From Agromyces atrinae (GTDB lineage: Bacteria; Actinomycetota; Actinomycetes; Actinomycetales; Microbacteriaceae): a DNA stretch of 64,000 nucleotides. Below the pieces are notes generated by a model. The model made no database searches. It was not told the origin of the DNA and was given only the letters and a program-made list of their open reading frames with translations. Positions 16,820-24,901 of the stretch are shown here, piece by piece. Position 1 is the stretch's first letter, and each line of letters opens with the position of its first letter. Location: assembly GCF_013407835.1 (NCBI RefSeq), contig NZ_JACCBI010000001.1, forward strand, positions 2,108,001 to 2,172,000, in the 5' to 3' direction. A program made the translations under genes and the position numbers.

Positions 16820-19643
16820 GGCCGCCACCCTGCCCGTGCTCGACGCCGCGATCCTCGGCGAGGCCACGCGCGTCTCGACACGCGCCCTCGACCGGTTCGC
16901 GCTCTCGCACGATGCGTCGCACTACCGGCTCGTGCCGCGCGCCGTCGTCACCCCGCAGGACGCGGCGGGCGTCGCACGCGTCTTCGCCGCCGCCCAGCAG
17001 GCGGGGCTGCCGATCACGTTCCGGTCGGGCGGCACGAGCCTCTCGGGCCAGGGCGTCACCGACGGCGTGCTCGTCGACACCCGCTCCGCGTTCCGCCGCA
17101 TCGACATCGGCCCCGAGGGGCGCACGGTGCGCGTGCAGCCGGGCGCGACGGTGCGCCAGGTCAACGCGCGACTCGGTCGGCACGGACGGAAGCTCGGGCC
17201 CGACCCGGCGAGCGAGATCGCGTGCACGATCGGCGGCGTCGTCGCGAACAACTCGAGCGGCATGGCGTGCGGCATCGAGCAGAACACGTACCGCACGATC
17301 CGCTCGATGGTGCTCGTGCTGCCGAGCGGAACCGTGATCGACACCGCTCAGCCCGATGCTCGCGAGCGATTTGCCGCGGCAGAGCCCGACCTGCACGACG
17401 GGCTCCTCGCCCTCCGCGAGCGCCTCCTCGCCGACCCGACGCAGGTCGACGTCGTGCGGCGCCAGTTCTCGATGAAGAACACGATGGGCTACGGCATCAA
17501 CGCCCTGCTCGACTTCAGCGAGCCCCTCGACATCCTGACCCACCTCGTCGTCGGCAGCGAGGGCACGCTCGCGTTCGTCGCCGAGGCGACGTTCGACACG
17601 GTCGAGGTGCTGCCCGCGGTCGCGACGGGACTCCTCGTCTTCCCGACGCTCTCCGACGCGACGGGCGCGCTGCCGGCCCTCGTCGACGCCGGCCTCGCGA
17701 CGATCGAGCTCATGGATGCCGCGTCGCTGCGAGTCGCCCAAGCGGCCGCCGATGCGCCGACCGAGATCCGCGACATCACGATCGCCGACCACGCCGCGCT
17801 CCTCGTCGAGTTCCACGCGGCGAGCGCCGACGCCCTCGCCGAGCGCATCGCGGCGACGCACGATCTGTTCGCGGCGCTCCCGCTCGCGAGTGCGCCCGAA
17901 CTGACATCCGATGCCGATCGCCGCGCCGCGCTCTGGCACGTGCGGAAGGGGCTCTACACCGCCGTCGCGGGAGCCCGCCCGTCAGGCACGACCGCCCTGC
18001 TCGAAGACATCGTCGTGCCCGTCGACCGGCTGCTGCCCGCGTGCGAGCGCCTCATCGAGCTGTTCGCCGAGCACGGCTACGAGGGCTCCGTCATCTTCGG
18101 GCACGCCAAGGACGGCAACGTGCACTTCCTGCTCAACGAGCGCTTCGAGGACCCGGCGCTCCTCGCGCGCTACGAGCGCTTCACCGCCGACCTCGTCGAC
18201 CTCGTGCTGGGGCTCGGCGGGTCGCTCAAAGCCGAGCACGGCACGGGTCGCATCATGGCCTCGTTCGTGCGTCGGCAGTACGGCGACGAACTGTACGACA
18301 TCATGCGGGCCGTCAAGCGGCTGTGCGATCCGACCGGCATCCTGAACCCCGGCGTCGTGCTCACCGACGACGATCGCGCCTACCTCAGCGACCTCAAGCT
18401 CGTGCCCACCGTCGAGGCCGAGGTCGACCGCTGCGTCGAGTGCGGCTACTGCGAGCCAACGTGCCCGAGCAAGGACCTCACGCTGACGCCGCGACAGCGC
18501 ATCGGCCTGCGTCGTGACATGGCGATGGCGGATGCCGCGGGCGAACGTGCCCTCGCCGCCGAACTGCGCGACGACTACGACTACGACGGCGTGCAGACGT
18601 GCGCCGTCGACGGCATGTGCGCGATCGCGTGCCCCGTCGACATCAACACGGGCGACCTCGTGCGGCGGCTGCGCGCCGAGAACCGCAACCCCGTGCTGAA
18701 CGCGGGCTGGGGCGCGGCCGCGAAGGCGTGGTCTCCCGTGACGCGCGTCGGTGCGGTCGCCCTCGACATCGCGAAGGCCGTTCCCACTCCCCTCGTGCGC
18801 GCCGCGACCACCGTGGGTCGCGCCGTGCTCGGCGCCGACGTCGTGCCGGCCTACACCGACGTGCTGCCGGGCGGCGGCCATGCCCGTCCGAAGCCGGGCG
18901 GCGACCCGGCGACGGCCGATGCGGTCTTCTTCGCGGCGTGCATCGGCACGATGTTCGGCCCCGAGGAGGGCGGAATCGGGGCGACCGCCGCGTTCCTCCG
19001 CCTCGCCGAGCGCGCGGGCGTCTCGCTCGTCGTGCCCGAGGGTCACGGCTCGCTCTGCTGCGGAACCCCGTGGAAGTCGAAGGGCTTCCTCGACGGCTAC
19101 CGGTCGATGACCGATCGCGTGCTTCCGGCCCTGCTCGCCGCGAGCGACGGCGGGCGACTGCCGATCGTCTGCGACGCCGCCTCGTGCACCGAAGGCCTCG
19201 AGACGATGCAGTCGATCGCCGCATCGGCCGCGGGCCTCGCCCCCGAGCTGCGCTTCGTCGACGCGACCGAGTTCGTGCGCGACCGCATGCTCGATCGTCT
19301 CGAGGTCACGTCGCGGGCGTCATCCGCCGTCGTCCACCGCACGTGCTCGACGACCGCGCTCGGCGTCAACGGGGCGATCGACGACATCGCCGCCGCGGTC
19401 GCCGAGTCGGTGCACATCCCCGATGAGTGGGGCTGCTGCGCCTACGCGGGCGATCGTGGCCTGCTGCACCCCGAGCTCACGGCGTCGGCGACGGCGCGCG
19501 AGGCCACCGAGGTCGTGTCGGAGCAGTACGACCTGCACCTCTCGGCGAACCGCACGTGCGAACTCGGCATGACCGAGGCGACGGGCCGCCCCTACCGACA
19601 TGTGCTCGAGGCGCTCGAAGAGGCGACGCGGGCGCGCGTGTAG
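16812..19643 (+). CDS. FAD and Fe-S D-lactate dehydrogenase-like protein
   Basis: A 943-residue three-part oxidoreductase. Residues about 35-260 are a PCMH/VAO-type FAD domain (TFRSGGTSLSGQGVTDGVL; GGVVANNSSGMACG), 265-520 the FAD-oxidase C-terminal domain (FGHAKDGNVHFLL; KAEHGTGR), followed by an Fe-S unit with CxxCxxCxxxC at 541-551 and a second cysteine set at 597, 603 and 607, then two CCG-type domains (LCCGTPWKSKG; WGCCAYAGDRG). This is the architecture of membrane-associated D-lactate or 2-hydroxyacid dehydrogenases that feed the quinone pool. As MurQ in the same operon makes D-lactate, that is the likely substrate. Last gene of the operon. Confidence 0.88.
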   Translation: MPEAATLPVLDAAILGEATRVSTRALDRFALSHDASHYRLVPRAVVTPQDAAGVARVFAAAQQAGLPITFRSGGTSLSGQGVTDGVLVDTRSAFRRIDIGPEGRTVRVQPGATVRQVNARLGRHGRKLGPDPASEIACTIGGVVANNSSGMACGIEQNTYRTIRSMVLVLPSGTVIDTAQPDARERFAAAEPDLHDGLLALRERLLADPTQVDVVRRQFSMKNTMGYGINALLDFSEPLDILTHLVVGSEGTLAFVAEATFDTVEVLPAVATGLLVFPTLSDATGALPALVDAGLATIELMDAASLRVAQAAADAPTEIRDITIADHAALLVEFHAASADALAERIAATHDLFAALPLASAPELTSDADRRAALWHVRKGLYTAVAGARPSGTTALLEDIVVPVDRLLPACERLIELFAEHGYEGSVIFGHAKDGNVHFLLNERFEDPALLARYERFTADLVDLVLGLGGSLKAEHGTGRIMASFVRRQYGDELYDIMRAVKRLCDPTGILNPGVVLTDDDRAYLSDLKLVPTVEAEVDRCVECGYCEPTCPSKDLTLTPRQRIGLRRDMAMADAAGERALAAELRDDYDYDGVQTCAVDGMCAIACPVDINTGDLVRRLRAENRNPVLNAGWGAAAKAWSPVTRVGAVALDIAKAVPTPLVRAATTVGRAVLGADVVPAYTDVLPGGGHARPKPGGDPATADAVFFAACIGTMFGPEEGGIGATAAFLRLAERAGVSLVVPEGHGSLCCGTPWKSKGFLDGYRSMTDRVLPALLAASDGGRLPIVCDAASCTEGLETMQSIAASAAGLAPELRFVDATEFVRDRMLDRLEVTSRASSAVVHRTCSTTALGVNGAIDDIAAAVAESVHIPDEWGCCAYAGDRGLLHPELTASATAREATEVVSEQYDLHLSANRTCELGMTEATGRPYRHVLEALEEATRARV

Positions 19644-19648
19644 GAGCG

Positions 19649-21025
19649 TCAGACCGCGGGGATCACGAACGTGCTGAACGAATCCGCCGGCAGCACAGCC
19701 TCGAAGAACCGGTCGCCGAGCAGGTATGAGACGGACTGCTCGTGGCCGAGGTCGTTGTGCGCGACGAGCACGATCGAGCCGTCGGGGTTCACGAACGCGA
19801 GCTGGTTCTCGAAGCCCGTGTAGCTCACGGTCGGCAGCACCCGCGCGCCCACCGCGACCGCGCCCGAGACGTGACGCAGCAGGTGGTACTCGTGCGTGTA
19901 GCGCACGGTGCGCGTCTCGGGGTCGACGACGACGAGCGAGTTCTGCGCCCAGCCCCATCGGCTCACGCCGCCCTCGAGCAGCGCCATGTTCCAGTACATG
20001 TACGCCGAGGCGCCGTTCGAGAAGAACTGCTTCATGATCGTCCACGCGTAACGCGCGTACCGCCAGTCGTTCAGACCGTCGCCGCACTCCTGCTCGGTCT
20101 GGTAGATCCGCAGGGCCGGGTTGTCGTGGTGGATGACGGCGAGCGCGCCCTTACCCGCCCACTGCGCGCCGACGCCCGAGAGGGCCGGTCCGGCGACGGG
20201 GTCGTTCACGACGAACTGCACGAGGTCGGGGTTCGGGCGTTCGAGCGTGCCGAGGAAGACGTCGACGTCGCGGCGCCCCATCTCCGGCGCGAGGTGACCG
20301 ATGAACCGTGCGAGCCCCTCGGGGGTCCACGTGCAGCTCGGGAAGACCTGCGCCGAGTTGAACTCGTTCTGCGGCATGACCATGCCGATCTCGATGCCCT
20401 CGGCGGCGTAGGCGTCGATGAAGCGGCCGAAATACGCGGCGTAGGCCGCGAGGTGGTCGTCGTCGAGACGGAACATGTCGGTGCCCTCGTGGCCGACCTG
20501 ATCGTCGCGCAGCCCGTTCTTGACCGACTGGTCGAGGCGCGGCTGCGCCCCGGCGTAGTGGCCGTTCGTCTTCATCCACGACGGCGGGCTCCACGGCGAG
20601 GCCCACAGGCGGAGCTCCGGCTGGTACCGCTTCGCGGCACGGATGAACGGGATGAGCGTCGCGCGGTCGTTGTCGATCGAGAAGTGCTCGAGCGCGAGGT
20701 CGCCGTCGACCTCGTCGTACGAGTACCAGTCGCGCGAGAAGTCGTTGGCGCCGAGCGGCATGCGGCAGAGGGTGAGGTCGAGGCCGGCATCCGGTTCGAA
20801 GAAGCTCCGCAGCACGCCCTCGCGAGCGTCGTCGTCGAGCAGTTCGAGCGCCGTCCAGCCGAGCTCGTTGAACGAGGCGCCGAAGCCCTCGATGCTCTGG
20901 CGCGGGTCGTCGACGCCGACGAAGACGTCGGGCATGCCCGTGATCGGGCTCGTCGTGGCGGGCTCGTGCTGCTGCCAGGCCGCGTCGGTCGTCGTGACGA
21001 TCCACGAGATGGGTGCGGTGCTCAT
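19649..21025 (-). CDS. Glycoside hydrolase family 30 enzyme
   Basis: A 458-residue GH30 protein, similar to glucosylceramidase-type beta-glucosidases and related exo-enzymes. The (beta/alpha)8 domain opens with IEGFGASFNELGW, carries SPWSPPSWMKTNG, the acid/base Glu in MPQNEFNSA and the nucleophile Glu in YQTEQECG. The last 90 residues form the usual beta-sandwich. No signal peptide is seen from ATG 21025, chosen for the AGGAGA site before it, so it would act inside the cell on imported glycosides. It is convergent with the muropeptide operon (5-base gap). A short palindrome lies upstream. Exact substrate not determinable. Confidence 0.88.
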   Translation of the reverse strand: MSTAPISWIVTTTDAAWQQHEPATTSPITGMPDVFVGVDDPRQSIEGFGASFNELGWTALELLDDDAREGVLRSFFEPDAGLDLTLCRMPLGANDFSRDWYSYDEVDGDLALEHFSIDNDRATLIPFIRAAKRYQPELRLWASPWSPPSWMKTNGHYAGAQPRLDQSVKNGLRDDQVGHEGTDMFRLDDDHLAAYAAYFGRFIDAYAAEGIEIGMVMPQNEFNSAQVFPSCTWTPEGLARFIGHLAPEMGRRDVDVFLGTLERPNPDLVQFVVNDPVAGPALSGVGAQWAGKGALAVIHHDNPALRIYQTEQECGDGLNDWRYARYAWTIMKQFFSNGASAYMYWNMALLEGGVSRWGWAQNSLVVVDPETRTVRYTHEYHLLRHVSGAVAVGARVLPTVSYTGFENQLAFVNPDGSIVLVAHNDLGHEQSVSYLLGDRFFEAVLPADSFSTFVIPAV

Positions 21026-21075
21026 CGTTCTCCTCATCGAGTGCGGTGCGCCCGCGTCATCCGCGGCGACCATAT

Positions 21076-21092
21076 TGTTGCTACTCGCAACA
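21076..21092. promoter_or_regulatory. Candidate operator upstream of GH30 gene
   Basis: Inverted repeat TGTTGC-TACTC-GCAACA with perfect 6-base arms in the AT-rich 90-base gap before the GH30 start. A similar sequence, TGTTGCCA with TGGCAACA, occurs at 427-480. The regulator is unknown. Confidence 0.5.
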
Positions 21093-21115
21093 TACTACGA
21101 ATCGGCCCGAACTTA

Positions 21116-22753
21116 CTACTGATAAGAACGCAGGCTCACCCTCACTCGCGTGCCCACTCGCTCCTCGCTCTCGATGGCGATCCTGCCCCCGTGCGCCGAG
21201 ACGACGTCCTTGGCGAGCGCGAGCCCCAGACCGAAGCCCTGGATCGCATGCGACCGGGCGTACTCCGTGCGATAGAAGCGATCGAAGACCTGCGTCATCT
21301 CGCCGCGGGAGATGCCCGGGCCCTCGTCGGCGATCGTGATCGAGACCTCCGCCCCCGACACCGAGAGCGAGACGCGGATCATCGAACCGCGGGGGCTGAA
21401 CTTGATCGCGTTGTCGATGACCTCATCGATGGCTCGCACGAGCTTGGGGGCGTCGGCGAGCACGAGCACACCCGACTCGCCCTCGTGGTCGACCTCGAGG
21501 ATCTGCTCGCGTTCATCAGCGGCCCGGGTCGACCGCTCGACGGCCTCATCGAGCACGCTGTCGATACTCGTGGGTGAGAGGTCGAGAGGAGCTGTCGAGG
21601 TCGTCGCGGCTCGAAGTTCGTCGACGCGCTCCACGAGACGATCGGTCGCGCGGCTCACCACGCCGAGATGGGCTGCACTCACCGCATCGGCGGGGTCGAT
21701 CGAGTCCTCGAGCAGTTCGAGGTACCCCGCCATGCCGGTGAGGGGTGTCCGCAGCTCGTGGGAGACGGTCGAGAGGAACTCCTCGCGAATCGCGATGGCA
21801 TCGGCCAGCTCGGTGATGTCGTAGGCCACGATGACCGTGCCGAGCAGTTCGCCGTCGTCGCGGTGCACTCGGCGCGACGACGCCATGATCGCGATCTGGC
21901 GATCGACCGGACCGAGCCATTCGACGTGATCGCGGATCTCCTCGCCGCGGAGCGAACGGGGGATGATCTGCTCATCATGCGGAATGGGCGTCTCGCGATC
22001 GGCCATCAGTACGTCGTCACCCGCGTACGGAGGCCGGTCGAGCTCGAAGCCCACGAGACCGACCAGGTCGTGCGCCAGCTTGTTCGCGACCACGGGTCGA
22101 TTGTCTGCGCCGTAGAAGGCGACTCCTGCGTTGACGGTCTCGAAGATCGCGCGCTGAAGTAGAGCATCGTCCTGGGACTGTCGCAGTGCTCGCGATCGGT
22201 CGTCGAGCGAATCCATCAGACGCTGACGATTGCGGCGCAGCTGAGCGGCGGCGATGTTCACGACGATCGCAACGCCGACGATGATGACGGGCAAGGTGAT
22301 GACGTTCGCCCAGTCGAGAAGCGACGACGGCCAGCTGCCCCGGCTCACGAAGGCGAGCGACGTGATGAAGAGCGCACCGGCGATGGCCACGGCGATCGCC
22401 CAGCGCCGGAACCCGTACGCGAGCCACAGGATGGGGAAGATGGCGAGCATGCTCGCCGACGGCAGCACAGCGAGGAGTTCCGTGCGCATGAGCGCGACGC
22501 CGACGATGTCGGCCACCGCGACGAGGATGAGCCAGTCGGGCGCGAACCGTTCCCACGGCACGAACCACGCGGCAGCGGTGGCGACCGTGATCACGGCGAA
22601 GCCGAGGAGCACGAACGGGTCGACGAACGAATCGGGCGCGGCGAGAGCGACCACGAGGGCGACGAAGACGTTGCCGATGAAGAAGGGCAGCTGCGCCCGC
22701 GCGAACACACGCCTCCGGCCGCGCGCCGACGACTCCAATTCGAAAAGCGGCAT
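21116..22753 (-). CDS. Membrane sensor histidine kinase
   Basis: A 545-residue kinase. The N-terminal 200 residues hold about six transmembrane helices, then a PAS-like domain (about 220-320, VNAGVAFYGADNRPVVANK), the H-box STVSHELRTPLTGMAG with the phospho-acceptor His at about 332, and a HATPase domain (EVIDNAIKFSP, IADEGPGISRGE, GFGLGLALAK). ATG 22753 is chosen because GAAAGGGAG lies just upstream; earlier in-frame starts lack such a site. No response regulator is adjacent, so it is an orphan here; the GH30 gene follows on the same strand after about 90 bases. Input signal unknown. Confidence 0.88.
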   Translation of the reverse strand: MPLFELESSARGRRRVFARAQLPFFIGNVFVALVVALAAPDSFVDPFVLLGFAVITVATAAAWFVPWERFAPDWLILVAVADIVGVALMRTELLAVLPSASMLAIFPILWLAYGFRRWAIAVAIAGALFITSLAFVSRGSWPSSLLDWANVITLPVIIVGVAIVVNIAAAQLRRNRQRLMDSLDDRSRALRQSQDDALLQRAIFETVNAGVAFYGADNRPVVANKLAHDLVGLVGFELDRPPYAGDDVLMADRETPIPHDEQIIPRSLRGEEIRDHVEWLGPVDRQIAIMASSRRVHRDDGELLGTVIVAYDITELADAIAIREEFLSTVSHELRTPLTGMAGYLELLEDSIDPADAVSAAHLGVVSRATDRLVERVDELRAATTSTAPLDLSPTSIDSVLDEAVERSTRAADEREQILEVDHEGESGVLVLADAPKLVRAIDEVIDNAIKFSPRGSMIRVSLSVSGAEVSITIADEGPGISRGEMTQVFDRFYRTEYARSHAIQGFGLGLALAKDVVSAHGGRIAIESEERVGTRVRVSLRSYQ

Positions 22754-22892
22754 ACGCACTCCCTTTCGGAGTCTCTCGTCGTTCGCAGCTCCGCTAACGA
22801 TCGCGTTCAGATTACGCGAGCGCTGGGCGATCAGCTGCTCCTTGACGCGCGGCGCGCGTGCCGGCATGCGATCGTCTCGTGAGGTTGCCGAG

Positions 22893-23072
22893 ATGTTGCG
22901 CGACATTGCCTGTGTGCGCTCCCTTCTCGTGGTGGCTCAGATGATCGTGCTCGCCCTCGTATCGGGCACCGTGCAGTTGCTCGCTTTCGGCGGCGACCCG
23001 ATCGTCGTGTTCGGTACGTGGTGGGCGTTCTGGGGAGTGGGCACGCGCCTCTTCGTCGCCGGCATCAGCCAA
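22893..23072 (+). pseudogene. Truncated membrane-protein remnant
   Basis: An open frame from ATG 22893, with GAGG 8 bases upstream, encodes about 60 residues resembling the N-terminus of a known family of small membrane proteins: a first helix (LLVVAQMIVLALVSGTVQLLAF) and a second with TWWAFWGVGTRLFVAGISQ. In intact relatives, as I recall them, the sequence continues with two more helices; here the similarity stops at about 23072 and the frame runs into the antisense of the TetR gene. It therefore looks like a 3'-truncated gene. The rest of the gap 22754-23084 shows nothing else. Confidence 0.4.
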
Positions 23073-23084
23073 CTCGAGGGCCGA

Positions 23085-23642
23085 CTACCCGAGAATGCGT
23101 CGCACCGCCTCGCCCACGAGCGCGTCGTCGGGCTCCTCGCTGTCGAGCGCTCGATGGATGATGAGCCCCTCGATGAGCGCGTCGAGCATCCTCGCCGTCG
23201 CGGGATCGAACCAGGCCTCGAGCGTCGTCCGGCTGCGCCGCATCCACGCATGCGTGATGTCGCGATACGCGGGCTCGCGCGCAGCGAGGGTGTAGAGCTC
23301 GTGCGTCAGCACGAGCTCGCGCGGGTTGGCGAAGATGTCTCGTGTGATCAGCTCGACCACGGCGTCACGCGCCTCATCGGCCGTCGTCGCCGCTTCGATG
23401 CGCCGGTCGGTGCGGTCTGCGATCGAGTCGGCGAATCGACTGAATGCCTCGTGCAGCAGCTCACTCATACCCTCGAAGTGATAGGTCATCGACCCCAGGG
23501 GTACGTCGGCGGACGCAGCGATACGGCGGTGCGACGCGCCGTCGACGCCCACCTCGGCGATGACGTCGAGGCACGCGTCGACGATCCGGTCTCGGCGATG
23601 CGGGTCGGCTCGGCGCGCCGATGTGGACCCCTCGGCGGTCAT
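23085..23642 (-). CDS. TetR-family regulator
   Basis: A 185-residue TetR regulator with an N-terminal helix-turn-helix (about residues 18-62: RIVDACLDVIAEVGVDGASHRRIAA, then VPLGSMTYHFEG) and a helical ligand domain. ATG 23642 is chosen because it overlaps the stop of the acetyltransferase gene by 4 bases. It is therefore the second gene of a two-gene operon read from the operator region at 24224-24259 and probably represses itself and both acetyltransferases. Ligand unknown. Confidence 0.88.
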   Translation of the reverse strand: MTAEGSTSARRADPHRRDRIVDACLDVIAEVGVDGASHRRIAASADVPLGSMTYHFEGMSELLHEAFSRFADSIADRTDRRIEAATTADEARDAVVELITRDIFANPRELVLTHELYTLAAREPAYRDITHAWMRRSRTTLEAWFDPATARMLDALIEGLIIHRALDSEEPDDALVGEAVRRILG

Positions 23643-24223
23643 CGGATGTGCCGGACGACTCGCGCGGGATTGCCCACGGCGACGACGCCGGCAGGGATGT
23701 CGCGGGTGACGATCGAGCCCGCACCGATCACGCTGTCGTCGCCGATGCTCACGCCCGGGCACACGATGACACCGCCGCCGAGCCAGACGTTGTTTCCGAT
23801 CGAGATCGGCTGGGCCGCTTCGAGCTTGTCGCGGCGCGGCCCTGGCTCGACGGGATGCGTAGGAGTGAGGAGCTGCACGTTCGGACCGATCTGGCAGTCC
23901 TCGCCGATGTCGATGCGTGCGACGTCGAGCGCCGTCAGGTTGTAGTTCACGAACGTGCGCGCGCCGATGTGGATGTTCTCGCCGTAGTCGACGAACAGCG
24001 GCGGCTTGACGAATGCATCGGCGCTGAGAGAGCCGAGCAGCTCATCGAGAAGCGTGCGCGCCGTGTCATCCCCCTCGATCACCGCGCGATTGTAAGCGTC
24101 GGTGAGCCGCAGGGCGCGCTGGGCGACGCGCGCACTCTCAGGATCGTCGGCGATGTAGAGCTCGCCCGCGAGCATGCGCTCGCGATTCGTTCGAGGGTCG
24201 TCGGCGAAGTAGTCCGTTACCAT
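23639..24223 (-). CDS. Maltose/galactoside O-acetyltransferase family enzyme
   Basis: A 194-residue left-handed beta-helix (hexapeptide repeat) acetyltransferase of the Maa/LacA/NodL type. The N-terminal cap starts with TNRERMLAGELY, the beta-helix carries IGPNVQLLTPTHP, which holds the catalytic His, and ends with SIGDDSVIGAGSIVTRDIPAGVVAVGNPARVVR. Such enzymes acetylate sugars, often to mark them for export. ATG 24223 is the only start that leaves the operator palindromes outside the gene. It overlaps TetR by 4 bases and is divergent from a second, related acetyltransferase. Confidence 0.88.
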   Translation of the reverse strand: MVTDYFADDPRTNRERMLAGELYIADDPESARVAQRALRLTDAYNRAVIEGDDTARTLLDELLGSLSADAFVKPPLFVDYGENIHIGARTFVNYNLTALDVARIDIGEDCQIGPNVQLLTPTHPVEPGPRRDKLEAAQPISIGNNVWLGGGVIVCPGVSIGDDSVIGAGSIVTRDIPAGVVAVGNPARVVRHIR

Positions 24224-24239
24224 GTGTACGATCGTACAC
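24224..24239. promoter_or_regulatory. TetR-type operator, perfect 16-base palindrome
   Basis: GTGTACGATCGTACAC is perfectly self-complementary and lies directly before the leftward acetyltransferase start. A related site lies 21 bases (two helical turns) to the right. The divergent promoters must overlap both. Confidence 0.75.
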
Positions 24240-24245
24240 TGGATA

Positions 24246-24259
24246 TGTACAACCGTACA
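24246..24259. promoter_or_regulatory. Second TetR-type operator
   Basis: TGTACAACCGTACA, a near-copy of the neighbouring palindrome core TGTACGATCGTACA with two central changes. Centre-to-centre distance to the first site is 21 bases, which places two dimers on the same face of the helix. Confidence 0.65.
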
Positions 24260-24288
24260 CATCAGGACCCGACGCGAGGAGCTCAGGC

Positions 24289-24891
24289 ATGGACAATCAC
24301 GAACGGATGCTCGCGGGCAAGGTCTACGACCCGTCCGACGCCGGGATCATGGCCGAACAGGCCGAAGCCCTCGAGCTGCTCTACGACTTCAACGCGAGCC
24401 GTCCGTCGCAGCAGGCCGAGCGCGCCGAACTCCTCCGCCAGATGTTCGCGGAGATCGGCGACGGCTGCTACGTCGAGCCCCCGCTGCACGCGAACTGGGG
24501 CGGGCGCCACGTCTACGTCGGCAGCAACGTGTACGCCAACTCGAACCTCACCCTCGTCGACGACGGCGACATCCACATCGGCGACAACGTCATGTTCGGG
24601 CCGAACGTCGTCATCACGACGGCCGGTCACCCGATCCTGCCCGAGCTGCGCGCCCGCGGCCTCCAGTTCAACCTGCCCGTGCACATCGGACGCAACGTCT
24701 GGGTCGGCAGCGGCGTGCAGATCATGCCGGGCGTGACCATCGGCGACGACTCGGTCATCGGCGCCGGGAGCGTCGTCACGCGAGACATCCCCGCGGGCGT
24801 CGTCGCCGTGGGCATCCCCTGCCGCGTCGTACGCGAGATCGGTGAGCACGACCGCGAGTTCTACTGGCGCGACCGGCGCCTCGACGTCTGA
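24289..24891 (+). CDS. Second maltose/NodL-type O-acetyltransferase
   Basis: A 200-residue hexapeptide-repeat acetyltransferase paralogous to the gene at 23639-24223. The cap region has HERMLAGKVYDPSD, followed by FGPNVVITTAGHP with the catalytic His, and SIGDDSVIGAGSVVTRDIP-like closing coils. ATG 24289 is preceded by GAGGAG. It is divergent from the first acetyltransferase, and both face the paired operators, so they are likely co-regulated by TetR. The two proteins differ enough to suggest different acceptors rather than a recent copy. Confidence 0.88.
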   Translation: MDNHERMLAGKVYDPSDAGIMAEQAEALELLYDFNASRPSQQAERAELLRQMFAEIGDGCYVEPPLHANWGGRHVYVGSNVYANSNLTLVDDGDIHIGDNVMFGPNVVITTAGHPILPELRARGLQFNLPVHIGRNVWVGSGVQIMPGVTIGDDSVIGAGSVVTRDIPAGVVAVGIPCRVVREIGEHDREFYWRDRRLDV

Positions 24892-24901
24892 GGCGCGCGG
24901 G

